From NCBI RefSeq assembly GCF_024139115.2, contig NC_085140.1, positions 317,629,259 through 317,693,258 on the forward strand: 64,000 nucleotides of DNA, written 5' to 3'. Each line of letters starts with the position of its first letter. Position 1 is the first letter of the stretch. This document shows, piece after piece, positions 42,503-52,926 of the stretch. The DNA is from Armigeres subalbatus. Lineage: Eukaryota > Arthropoda > Insecta > Diptera > Culicidae. The position numbers were made by a program, and so were the translations under genes. The notes under the pieces were generated by a model, which worked only from the letters and a program-made list of their open reading frames with translations, did not search any database and had not been told where the DNA came from.

Positions 42503-42613
42503 ATGCCTGTGTATCTGGAAGTGAGCACCAACTGCGATGATGAACAGTACGATAACCACGGCTTTAGCGTGCCTAGTCAACCGAATCTGCTGTCATTGCA
42601 ATGCATATCTAGT
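42503..42613 (+). CDS. First coding exon of an unidentified host gene (partial)
   Basis: ATG 42503 opens 37 codons (M-P-V-Y-L-E-V-S-T-N-C-D-D-E-Q-Y, ending L-Q-C-I-S-S) and stops exactly at AGT|GTAAGT, a full-consensus splice donor at 42614-42619, phase 0. Without splicing the frame would stop 7 codons later (TAA at 42635-42637), so splicing is needed for a real protein. The region lacks repeats, has balanced codons and the upstream leader has an initiator-DPE pair. The peptide is mildly acidic (D-D-E, Y-D) with no signal peptide or membrane segment. I do not recognise the gene. No later exon was found in the remaining 21 kb, which implies a very long first intron filled with transposons, as is common in Aedes. 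Confidence 0.6.
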
Positions 42614-43256
42614 GTAAGTTTCACCACAACATAATATGTACAACATGATCTGTGTGGGCTGATGGGAAAGTAGCATAATATAAATGGGAACAAAGAAAGT
42701 CACCACATTGTGGGTGAGTTTAGGGTGAGTCATATTATCGAAGATTCACGTCCACATTAAAGACAGAAGCAATATCGAAGAATTGTTTCTCTATTCGTAC
42801 AACTTGACGACCAATTTGGTTGCAGCAACGCAGTTAGGACCATTGGATCACATACATATGTTTGAAATTTAAATATGAGTAAAAGAAACTTGTCTTCAAG
42901 GTTATCGTTGCTCAAGCTATCATCACGAAAAACAATCTCATTTTAGAATGTGTTGCACACGTTATTTTGCAGTGCATTAATTTTATTAGCGCTCATAAAA
43001 TATACTATTCCTGCCACAGGCTCGAAAACCTTTGATAGCTGAAGTCCCTCGTAATACTCGAGAATGTACAATGCCGTCGGTCGTAAATCGGAGCGTCTCG
43101 TGTCAATGAATTTACATTAAAATGCCACTAGACAAAATGTAATTAAAATCTTTTTGAAAGCATTTTGCTGTCATATTGCAGAGTTTCTTCGATCCTTTGT
43201 TTACCTCAAACGTTTAGGGTTACCCGGTCCAATTCTATCGCGCGTTCGTGACCTTT
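42614..43256 (+). other. Start of the presumed first intron
   Basis: Begins GTAAGT. AT-rich, no frame or repeat recognised. No pyrimidine tract and AG followed by a plausible continuing frame was found here. Confidence 0.4.
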
Positions 43257-43423
43257 TCGATGCCCACGAAACGGGTTTTAAACGCCATGAGCACGCAGTG
43301 TTAAAATAACGCAGAAGTGTAACGACGTGGCGACTCTGCGTTACCGCTTTTCCCGGTGTACACTTGCGCCTTTTCAAGGCCACGTGCACGCAGCGTTGAA
43401 AAGACGCTAAGTGGGCATCGAGC
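43257..43423. mobile_element. ~167-bp MITE, TCGATGCCCAC ends
   Basis: TCGATGCCCAC at the left and GTGGGCATCGA at the right are exact inverted repeats. The match continues loosely through a (g)cgt-tttt-aacgc and gcacgcag block. GC-rich 'acgcag' words fill the interior. A 62-codon minus-strand frame across it is incidental. Confidence 0.7.
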
Positions 43424-43554
43424 CTAAGAAGGCGTCGACTTGTAATCGGTTCTCCGTTGAATATTTTGTTCGCAATGCTTCATTTCGACAGTCACCAATC
43501 TGCGACCAACATTGAAGTTCGCCGTATTTCATACGATTCACAATACCTCCTTTG

Positions 43555-43690
43555 AGGACAGCAGGGACTATGTCCAAGGGCTTGACGAGTTGACGCCTGC
43601 CTAGATGTGGATTTGGATGTGTCGAGCTCCAACAGTGGACTCTGTTGAACTTCTATAAAAAGCTGCATGTATCTGCAAGCTGGCTCCGCC
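43555..43690 (+). repeat. Fragment matching the 5' region of the RTE element at 52927
   Basis: 'gcagggactatgtccaaggg', 'cttgacga', 'gcctgcctag', then 'aagctgcatgtatc-gcaag' and 'ggctccgcc' appear in the same order as at 52938-53084. It is an internal or 5' piece without a LINE 3' end, so it did not arise by simple 5' truncation. Confidence 0.65.
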
Positions 43691-44665
43691 ACTTAATTCG
43701 CTCAGAAATCCCGAAAACTGTTTCCTCTACCCTCTCAATGCCCCACTTCATATCCGTTATAGGCCTTTCTTTAGGATTTTATGCAGGGCGACATCTGTAA
43801 GTGGCGGAGCCTAAGCTAGTTTCGTTAACTGTATGTACATACAGTACGTTACTCATAGCAGCAATGCATCATTTTCATAATGAAAAACATGATTGTCACA
43901 ATCGTTCCAAGGAAAATAAATTCTTCAGCAACTTCAAACACATCTCGATCAAGAACTACATCAGATGGAAAACCACAAAATCTTCCTCTGCGATAAATCT
44001 TTCGCCAATTCCCAATCAGAATTTGGTGCTATCCCTAGCTTCTAAACCATGTTCTGGAACATCACACACTATGGGTTATATGTACGAACGCTCTATTAAA
44101 ATCACGTAATGATATCCATCAGGATTATCTGCATGTTTTCCAAACTGCGTTTAGGGTGAGGGCAGGTTGACAATTGTTGTCAAACTCATCCGAACCTAGT
44201 CATAAACTCAGGAGAAACGGAAAGTGGAGTTCTAGCAAATGGACATTGCTTTCGTTGTATTTAGCCCCTACGACGATGGACGGAAATGTCTGTCGTGTCC
44301 CCAATTGTAAATAACATGTCTCTCATGAGGTTTTGGGTGCCAAACTTTTGCACACTTGGCCAGACGCTGGTGCTGTATCGTCAGTTTTCTCATTTTTTGC
44401 GTGCAAAGTATAACAGTACCTATACAGACGACCCAGTTCACTTGACTTCCGGTATGCAGGTCATCGCCACTCACTTTACCGCTGAAAAACACAACGCTTT
44501 TCCTGGAATTTTCTAGCCGTCGTACCGATCACAAGTACCGCCATTGAAATCTGAATCATTTCATCGCCCACTAAACAACATGACCTTCACCATCAACTCG
44601 CAAGTTAAGACCATTCTTGGTCTGGTTTAACTTTTCAATACTCAAAAACATTGACTTGCACCGCA
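43691..44665. other. Intron or intergenic, no gene recognised
   Basis: Frames at 43801-44109 and 44268-44516 (both strands) show no domain. 44270-44520 has moderate GC and may be an old repeat. Confidence 0.35.
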
Positions 44666-44673
44666 GATGTATT

Positions 44674-46106
44674 CATTGGCGTAAATAAGGGGGGGCTAGG
44701 GGGGGCTTAGCCCTCCCTAGAAAAAAATTAGCCCCCCCTAGGATTTGATAAGTTAGTTAGCAGTGATATCAGTTTTCAACATATAGCATAATGAATTACC
44801 GAAAAAGTGTGAAGACAAAAGAGTTATCTCTCATATTCACTCTTTCATACTTAATGAAATGAGTGGAAGAAAAATTAAGCTTGTTTCAGAATTCTGAGAA
44901 AGATTCCCATCAGCATCCGAGAAGGATTCGCATCAGAATCCGAGAAGAATTCTCATTTCAATCTCTAAAGAATTCTTTTCGGATTCATCGAAGTATTCCA
45001 ATCGTAATCCAGAAGAATTCCTACTGGATTCTTTCCAGAATTATTAAGCAATACCCTTGGGAATCTGTGAAGAATACCCTTTAAAATCCATGGAGGATTT
45101 GCTTTAGAATCTCTCGTTGATTTGCTCCGGAATATCTCCAGATTCGTTTTAAGATTGATTTAGAAATTCCTTGACAAATCAGAATCCTTCGGCGATTTGC
45201 TTTGTAATCCTTTGAAGATTTAATTCGGAGTCTCTCGACGTTTTGCAAATGATCTGCGCTGGGATCTCTAGACGATAAGGAATCCGGCTGACGATTAGCT
45301 TCGAAATCCCGCGAAGAATTGCTTCAGAATCATTCGACGTTTCGTTTCGGAATACATCGACGGATTGCTTAAGAATTTCTCATAGATTTTGTTCAGAGTC
45401 CCTTAACGATTTTTTTTGGAACCATTCGACGATTTGCTTCGAAATCCTTTGATGATTTGCATCGGAATCCCTCAAAGATTTTCTTCAACATCCTTGGGGG
45501 ATTCCCTTCGGGATCGCTGGAGGATTCTTTTCGAAATAACTGAAGGATTAATTCGGAGTCGCTCGACGATTTGCTTCGAAGTCCTTCGGCGGATTGCTTC
45601 GGAATTCTTCGACGATATGCGTCTTCATCGGAACATTGCTCATGAAATACCTGGAACCATCATATTGAAATTCCTGGAGGGTTTTTGACGAAATCCCTGG
45701 AATATTCCCCTTCGAATTCCTGAAATATTCCCGTCGAAATTCCTGGTGGATTCCCTTCATGATCCCTGGAGGCTCCCATCGGTATTCTTGAAGGATTCCT
45801 GTCGAAATATCTAGAGATACCCATCGGAGACCCTGGAACATTCCAGTCAGGATCACTAAAGAATTCTCATCAGAATTCTTGGAAGATTCTCGGCGCAATC
45901 CATGGAAAGTTGCACTATTTTTTTTTCATTTGAGATAGATAGAATATTTATGAAGTATGCAAATATATCCACTGCCTGACGCTAGTCGAGCGCAATTAAG
46001 CATAGACTGTGAGTTGTTCGAGAATTTTTGAAAAGAGGGTCAATTTCGAGAAAAAATATAAAGGGGCTATAGCCCCCCCTAGGCATCGGAGGTAGTTACG
46101 CCAATG
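44674..46106. mobile_element. hAT-like element with perfect 8-bp duplication GATGTATT, carrying a minisatellite
   Basis: CATTGGCGTAAATAA at the left and TAGTTACGCCAATG at the right are inverted repeats, followed inward on each side by G-run/'ctagggggggc' and 'gccccccctag' blocks. GATGTATT lies at 44666-44673 and 46107-46114. No transposase; nearly the whole 1.4-kb interior is the 23-bp array at 44880-45900. Confidence 0.9.
44880..45900. repeat. Second, unrelated 23-bp minisatellite array
   Basis: Units such as gatttgcttcgaaatcctt plus 4 nt, gatttgcatcggaatccct plus 4 nt and gattcccttcgggatcgct plus 4 nt follow at 23-bp spacing, roughly 43 times, diverging at both edges. Frames of 73-116 codons read the units. 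Same period as 2339-4040 but different sequence. Confidence 0.8.
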
Positions 46107-46200
46107 GATGTATTACAACGCACACCGGGGGAATCCGATTTCAAAGGTGGAAACTTTCTTTACGAACAATGGACGTGTATCATGGACGTGGTACACTACT

Positions 46201-48732
46201 CATGGTGACCAGCGAACCGGGAAAACCGGGAGAACCGGGAAAAAACCGGGAATTGAAAATCACCGGGAAAATGTCGGGAAATATGCGGGAAATTTAATAA
46301 CCACCGGGAAAATTTTCTAATCTGCATTTGTCTCTCAGTAAAAAAATAGTGCAGTAATCTCAAACATCATGAGAGAATTGGTAGACTCATTCGCTCATCC
46401 ATTCTATTTCAGAGTTTACAAATTTCTAAAGTAGCTCACGTATTTATGAAGACTCTAGATACCCCATTCAATCAAGTTGACCAAAGTTGATTTTTAGACA
46501 TACTTTTATACCCGAAACATGAGCAATCAACTTTGATTGCACCGATTTTTTTTGTATTAAATCTGATTTCAGCTCTCCTTAATTTTTAATTATCTCAATC
46601 TATTCCTTTTAGGTTCTCCAATTTGTCCAAATAAATATATTTGGTATTCCTCCTCTTTTATTTCAAATATTGAAACATTTCCAAAACCTTTCAAAAAAGC
46701 TAAAAAACACCTTCTTTTTCAACAATAAATCTTGTATTCAACAAACAAAAAATCAAATTTGTCTTTCACGTTCCTCATGATGCATCAAAGAGTTTTGACG
46801 ATGGAAATTTTATTCACAGTTACACATTATATTAGTTCGTGACATCATATGAGGTTTAGGTTCGGTATTCTTGTTTACGGACGAACTATACTTTCAAACG
46901 TTAACTAGAATATGGACTTTCGATTAATAGAACATGTTCATAGAAAATAAGGTTTATTATCAAATTGTGGAATGGTTTGAATGATTGCGATACAGAGAAG
47001 ATGTTTAAACATTTTATTTTTTTAGATTTTTCGATATTTTTCTGCAGAATTGCAATGTTTAAATAATTTGTCATGAGTTCATACTTACTAGAAAAAAAAA
47101 ACAAACTAATTAAGTGAAACAATAGTATCACTTAGCCAGCAAAAATCACTCTTTTACATTTAATGCATTAATTGCAGTATAAATGTTTATAGAAAAAACG
47201 AGCAATGGGTAATGTTTTCACCATAACCGCGAGTAGACGTAGGACTTGTATAAACGTAACGTATTTACATTTAACTTATAACTTTTGGATCTATGGAGTT
47301 TGATTATAGGTATTGATATTGGAAACGACAACTTCCATGCCGTGTAGAATTGATTGTAGATTTGTTTATTCAAAACTTCTGGAAATAAAACTAATTAAAT
47401 ACATAATTAAAATTACTTTGTTTCTAACTATTAAGTCCTTATTTACTCAAGCAAATGTAGGTCATTTATAGATTTCTTATTGATGATAGTATTTGAAGTT
47501 TACTATTTATAAAATTTTCAGACTTGGGCAAAATGTGTTATTTTAGAGGAACTGACCCGTTTTCCAAACAAAGAAATACAGCACTAATTTCGTTGCTTTT
47601 TTGCTAACATGCGTGCTTACTGCTGGAAAAAATCACAATAATAAGAAACAAGTTAAGGAGCAGTAATCCTACTAAAATAGAGGAGGTACTGTTAATACGT
47701 CAACAAAAATTATTTAATGTTTTGATTCCAAACTTCGAGTCTACGTCAAGTTTAATAATGCAATTTCTCAGAAAACGAAAAACAAAGAATAAGATAAAGT
47801 TTATTTAAATTTATTTCTAGATTAAAATCTAGAAATTATTTTTTGAGGTTTTTCTTAAAACATTTACATGTAATACAGCAAAAATTTCTAATCTAAAATG
47901 GATATTAACGCTATTGCTGATTGTGCATCTTTAATTGCTAATGCTTTCTGCAAAAAAATAAAAGACATCATCGGCCTCTAGCCGGGAACTCCTAGCGATG
48001 CGATGAGCGATTGCATCCATCGCAACCGACACCACGGCATCCGACCATAATCAAGCACAGTATGACAAAAAATGCGCCCACTTCATGCATATTCGCAGAC
48101 CCACCACCCACCGACAGTTCTACCGCTGCTGACAGCATGCTGTCGCTGTGTAACACGGCGAACGGACGAACGAAACGAAAAATGAGCGAGCAAAAAGCAC
48201 GTCAGTACGCGCTGCTGTCACAAATTGTAATGCCTCGCACACGGCAGGCACTGTTTCTTTTATACACAAAGAAAATCTTCCGGTAGACCCGACGGCCCGT
48301 GACATACCGCATTCTGATGTCCGTGTTAGGAATGCATGGGATTGGTTACATATGAAATTTTTACTGGTTTTGATAAGAATTGATATTTTCAATAGCTTAT
48401 CGTTAATAATCTTAAGTTTCATAGGCAAAATGGTGGAGAGTGTCTGAGTCGATTGATATATAAATCTTAAAAATCCATCGAAAGATAAAGGCGCTAGTAA
48501 TGTTCAAAATCTTCCCTTCCAGCGTAACGCTCTCGATTTTCAAAAATCTAAATGACACCCAGTATAGTAAAGAAAGACGTAAGTCCTACGTCAAAATTCT
48601 TTTCTATTTTAAATATTTATGAATTTGTGTGTTTTTGAATTTTTTTTTTAATACCGAGAAATTTTCCATAATACCGGGAGAAAACCGGGAAATAACCGGG
48701 AATTTGAAATTCAAAATTCACTGGCCACCCTG
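46201..48732. mobile_element. 2.5-kb TIR element with ACTACT target duplication
   Basis: CATGGTGACCAGCGAA at the left and the complement of the right end, CAGGGTGGCCAGTGAA, match at 13 of 16 positions. Both ends then have 'aaccgggaaa' repeats. ACTACT flanks at 46195-46200 and 48733-48738. The sequence continuing across the flanks is intact, complemented, at 56930-57200, giving the empty site. Interior is AT-rich except for a GC-rich patch at 48000-48300 with a 91-codon frame of no known domain. No transposase recognised; superfamily uncertain (6 bp is unusual). Confidence 0.75.
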
Positions 48733-49079
48733 ACTACTGTATGTAGTTATTGAGCTAGTTTTGCCCCAATGCCCATATATTAAGAGTTTTCATATTTTTT
48801 GCTATTTTATCTTAAAGACATTGTTCTAAAATTGTGTTTATCTCTTCACTGTGGATCCACAGAATGCGCTGTGTTTTATTTCGTCATTTTCACGATCGAA
48901 ATACAAAAACTTGAAAAGTGTTGATTTTGGTTCACGAATGTTTCAAGATATTTAGGAGCGCATCTTAATACGAGCAACTTTGCTAAACATGCCGAGTCTC
49001 TATGTCTTATATATAACATACTTAAGACGTTTTATGTAAAAACCCCTTTTAAATCTTACTTTTCATTCTAACCCTTTCA
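48733..49079 (+). repeat. Right flank sharing sequence with 56930-57070 (complement)
   Basis: 'tgtatgtagttattg-gct', 'ttgccccaatg', 'cttaaagacattgttc' and 'cactgtggatccacag' recur complemented in 56930-57070. The shared block ends near 48870. Confidence 0.7.
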
Positions 49080-49683
49080 AATGATTTTTCCCATTTTCCG
49101 TTCTACAAAGTTGTTAAACAAGCAAAATAACATGATTTTGCTGAACATTGTAACATTCCATCTCACATACAACAAAATTCAACTTCAAATTATACATATT
49201 TGTAGAGGTATTTCCATTTATAATTTCTTCCTTAATTAGGGGAACGGTTTGCCACTTCATCTCATAGCTCCTATTTCCATCCCATAAAAAACAAAGCAAT
49301 AGAAGGGAATTTGGTTTGTTTATTATTTTTGTGATTTTTTCAGCAGTGAGCACGCATGTTGACAAAAAGAAGCGATGAATTTGCTCCCGTATTTCTTTGG
49401 TTAGCGATGAGATGGATATATGTACAGTGAGATGGAGATCGGAACAAGTCCCCTACAAAAAGTCGCAAATTTCTTCACAATATGCTGAAAGTCGCCCATT
49501 TTATCTTTCTACTGGCATTGAAGCTTTTGTCGACAAGAGTCTTCTCGGTTGCTGTGTAAAAAAAATTGGAATAACTTTGGATAGAAATTGGATAGGAGAG
49601 ATAGAAAGTTACAATGTTCAGCAAAAACATGTATTTTGGCTTGTTTGACAATTTTGTAGAAGAGACGGAAAATGTGAATGATC
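49080..49683. mobile_element. ~600-bp foldback element with ~90-bp inverted arms
   Basis: The arms share (c)attttccgt, ttctaca, and aacattgtaac plus caagcaaaataacatg / catgtattttggcttg blocks. Both arms encode the same peptide ending Y-N-V-Q-Q-N/K-H-V (frames 49114-49365 minus and 49397-49648 plus), a consequence of the inverted repeat and not of two genes. Confidence 0.75.
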
Positions 49684-49764
49684 ATTACAATTAGTAATCG
49701 TTTTTTTCTTTCAGCCCTAGGCTGGCTCGTCTCCGTATTCGTTATTCTCTTTGTCATCGCTTTC

Positions 49765-50198
49765 ACTTACTTACTTGATACTTGATGGGCTACAGCTCTT
49801 CGATGAGCCTACGCCGAATGGAGTATCCATCTCCACTGGACTCGATCCTGGGCCAATCGCTTCCAGTCGCCCTGGACATTGAGCGCCCTCAGGTCCTCTT
49901 CAACTGCAAAAAGCCATCGTGTACGCGGCCTTCCACGAAGCTTGCAGCCTCTTCCGGGTTTTCTACTAAATATTATCTTCGCTTGACGTTCTTCCGGCAT
50001 ACGAACAACGTGGCCAGCCCACCGTAGTCTGCCGTGTTGAAAAAGCTTAATAATATCCAGCCCTTTATACACCTGGTACAGTTCGTGATTTATGCGACGC
50101 CGCCAGATACCGTTCTCCTGTTTACCGCGGAGTATTATCCGCAACACCTTACGCTCAAACACTCCAAAAGCTCTCCGATCAACCTCCTTTATACTTGT
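49765..50198 (-). pseudogene. RTE-type LINE, C-terminal ORF2 fragment
   Basis: A 117-codon minus frame, open further upstream as E-V-D-R-R-A-F-G-V, reads F-E-R-K-V-L-R-I-I-L-R-G, W-R-R-R-I-N-H-E-L, G-R-L-R-W-A-G-H-V-V-R-M-P and R-G-R-P-R-T-R-W. The 3' end is followed by a short (AAGT)n tail near 49768-49780. 5'-truncated. It belongs to a different subfamily from 15858-16355, sharing only conserved positions. Confidence 0.8.
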
Positions 50199-50548
50199 GA
50201 CAGATATATGATACCAATATCACTGTACAGCATAAAATCATATGTCTGTCACCCAGAATCACGCTGGTATTACGATAGCACGATGATTTCCGTACCCTGC
50301 CCTTCGACCGTTGTATTGTACGAAACAGAACATAATTTGTTATTTGAAATGTAATATGAAATTAAAACAAACATTTGCAAAGTGATGGAGCAAAACTCGT
50401 TTTTTTTGCAATTCCGGATCAATTCACAATATTTGAAATTCACGATTCACAATATTTGCAAAATAATGACTGTAAGAAGTGGGAAATGAAAAGTGAATAG
50501 TACGCAGCAATAAATCTGATTTTTGTTATTAATTTATTCTCTTTATTT
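50199..50548. other. Spacer, nothing firmly recognised
   Basis: Shares the short word 'aaatcatatgtctgtc' with 52262-52278. No gene. Confidence 0.35.
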
Positions 50549-50803
50549 CTAGATTGCTTTGAGAATAGGTCGTATGTGCAAACGAGAGATTCTCTTTGGT
50601 CACGCTCTCTTTCGCTAATATATCGGCTAGTTTTGCATGTTTTGCTACATTTCCACTTCAGCATGATAAACAAAGCTATTGTCTTTGGATATCTAACAAG
50701 AAATTCGAAGTAAACTTTTGTATAGTTTCGTAATAATCGAAAGAGAATAGATCCAAAGAGAGACTCTCTTTTGCACATACGACCTATTTTCAAAGCACTC
50801 TAG
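50549..50803. mobile_element. 255-bp foldback MITE with ~65-bp arms
   Basis: ctagattgctttgagaatag, gtcgtatgtgcaaacgagag pair with ctcttttgcacatacgac and ctattttcaaagcactctag, and a ctctttcg block pairs inside. Non-coding; the frames here are incidental. Confidence 0.8.
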
Positions 50804-50874
50804 ATTTTTCATGTGACTGAAACACAGTGCTGCCAAGGCGAAAAAATTGAAAAAAAAGAATTCAATGTTGAGCA

Positions 50875-51578
50875 TAGACTAACGCAAAATGAACTCCCCC
50901 AAGAAATTATGACGTTTGAGCGGGTCGCATAATGAACGCAAAATGAACTTTTGTTCAAGAAGACGACCCGCTCAAATGTCAAAATCCGTCGGGTGAGTGA
51001 ATTCGATGAACCCCTGCATAAGTCTATTGGGCAACATATTTGATGAATTAAAACAAACGCCACCTTAATTTCAGGAAATAGTACGATGTATGTTTATGCC
51101 TTTTCAGCATTGAATTCACCTTATAATTAGTTTAGTTCAATATTTTCGTTAAGCTCATTGGAATTTAAATTAATTAGTTCAATATTTTCATTAAACGGAA
51201 TTGTCCGTACAATGCTCTAAACATTAAACATTGTTTTAAAAGAACAATACTTCATATTAATTATTCGTAAGCCCATTTTTTGCTACAATTATGCTCCTAA
51301 GATATCTTTCCATTGATTTGCCAGTTTTTGGGTTGTTTCCTTCTCAAAGGTTTAAGTTCTGTATCGTGTGATTTCAATCTTTGTTCAAGGATCCCATGGA
51401 TTTTAAATGGAGTTGAGTTCTGGGGATAGACCTGTGCAGCGGTTCATTAAATTCACTCACCCGATGGATTTTGACATTTGAGCGGGTCGTCTTCTCGAAC
51501 AAAAGTTCATTTTGCGTTCATTATGCGACCCACTCAAACGTCATAATTTCTTGGGGGAGTTCATTTTGCGTTAGTCTA
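50875..51578. mobile_element. 704-bp MITE with ~150-bp, ~95% identical inverted arms
   Basis: TAGACTAACGCAAAATGAAC at the left is exactly mirrored at the right, and the arms (50875-51025, 51435-51578) remain nearly identical through 'gacgacccgctcaaatgtca'. TA at both ends. Interior ~410 bp is AT-rich with a small direct repeat (tagttcaatattttcgttaa). Arms this similar indicate recent activity or conversion. Confidence 0.85.
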
Positions 51579-52261
51579 TTGGGGTGAATGCTGGAGCTTT
51601 GATTTGACATTGGTCAGCAGCTACTTTTTGAGATGGGAAGAATGTTTTGTATCATTGTTTTGGACAACTTCAAAATTGGATCTATGACCCAATTGAACGG
51701 TGCATGCTTTATCCTTCAAAATGTTCAAATGAATGAAGCGATCAATAGAACTACTGATAAACGTTAGTGTGGGGTTTGAGTAAGTTACCATCAGTGTGAT
51801 TATACTGTTGATGTTCCAGTTTCAGCACGAGGTGTTAATTCTCAACGTGGCGATCGGTAAGCAGCAAGCCATGACCATGCTGCTGTCATGACATTTCGCT
51901 CCGGTCATTAGGGGCCCCACAGTTAGGTTTTTGGTGCCGTTTGCTCTGAAACCACCTCAAACCATAATGTAGAGTGAGTCCGAAGAAATAAATGCCCTGT
52001 GGAATATTTGCATGAGCTCGCACATTTCTGCTAAAATGTCCGAAGAATTGAATGAATGCGAATTCACAATTTATTTAAAAACTATGGGGAAATATTGTTT
52101 AATACTCAGAAAAACTATATTAACAATTTATGATTTCTACATTTCGATAAAAAAATATTGTTTCGGAATTGACGCTTTGATAGATACAACAGTGGAAATA
52201 AAATACGTGTGTCACGTTATCACTGTACACGTACAGCGTGATGCGAAAATCACTGTGGGGA
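51579..52261. other. Spacer without recognised gene
   Basis: An 89-codon frame (52012-52281) has no domain. Nothing repetitive seen. Confidence 0.35.
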
Positions 52262-52926
52262 AATCATATGTCTGTCGATAGTATTAACGTCCATGTTTAA
52301 AAGCCGTATAAAGCCACCGGAAGAATCAGAGTAGTATACAGCGTAAGTTTTGTTTTCGTTTGCAGACTACGGGACTTAAGCTGGTTACGAAGTCCGTAAT
52401 AAGCGCTATTTGCAGCTGCAATACGCCTTTTCACCTCGCGGGTAACATCATTATCGCACGTCACTAATGTTCCAAGATACACAAATTCTTCTACCACTTC
52501 AATTTTTTTTACCATCCAGCACCATTTCGCTACCACCACCACTAATGAGCCCACGTTGAATGCCAGCGACCATGTAAAGCCTGTCCACGTTAAATTTCGG
52601 ACAGTCAGATAATGTTCAATTCATTTGTCGCCATTTCATCAGTTTGGACGAGAACTAAAACATGCTGAAAGCAGCAGTTAAGCGAAGAGATTGAGCTGTC
52701 ATGTAAATAGTTTGTCTCAGTGGTTGGTAAAAATGTTTAAAAATCGCGTTGGATGATAGGTGTCCGAAATTTAACGTGGACAGGCTTTACTTCGTTTTGC
52801 TAATATTGATCGTGAGTCCAATCCTCGCTGTATCCCTCTTAAAAGGCATAAAAGCCTCTTCCATGGCACGGCGATCAATCCCGATAATATCGATATTGTC
52901 CTCAAATCCCAGGAGCATATGCAATC
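52262..52926 (-). pseudogene. RTE-like LINE RT fragment, disrupted by a MITE
   Basis: Minus-strand reading: L-G-F-E-D-N-I-D-I-I-G (a decayed F-A-D-D active-site block, near 52910), A-R-I-G-L-T-I-N-I-S-K-T-K, then the MITE 52577-52787, then M-V-A-G-I-Q-R-G-L, a frameshift in an A-run, V-V-E-E-F-V-Y-L-G-T-L-V-T, A-Y-Y-G-L-R-N-Q-L-K-S-R and L-I-L-P-V-A-L-Y-G. The catalytic A-D-D has become E-D-N, so it is dead. Both ends are missing, and its 5' cut abuts the plus-strand RTE element. Confidence 0.75.
52577..52787. mobile_element. 211-bp TA-target MITE inserted in an RT codon
   Basis: AAGCCTGTCCACGTTAAATT and its complement form the ends, with TA at 52575-52576 and 52788-52789. Deleting the element and one TA restores the uninterrupted LINE reading (K-T-K-Y-M), which proves the TA duplication and the order of events. 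Confidence 0.9.

Noticed and set aside
48011..48428. Overlapping 91- and 102-codon frames in a GC-rich patch
   Set aside because: No domain, no splice signals; lies inside a transposon and is noted only as possible captured DNA.
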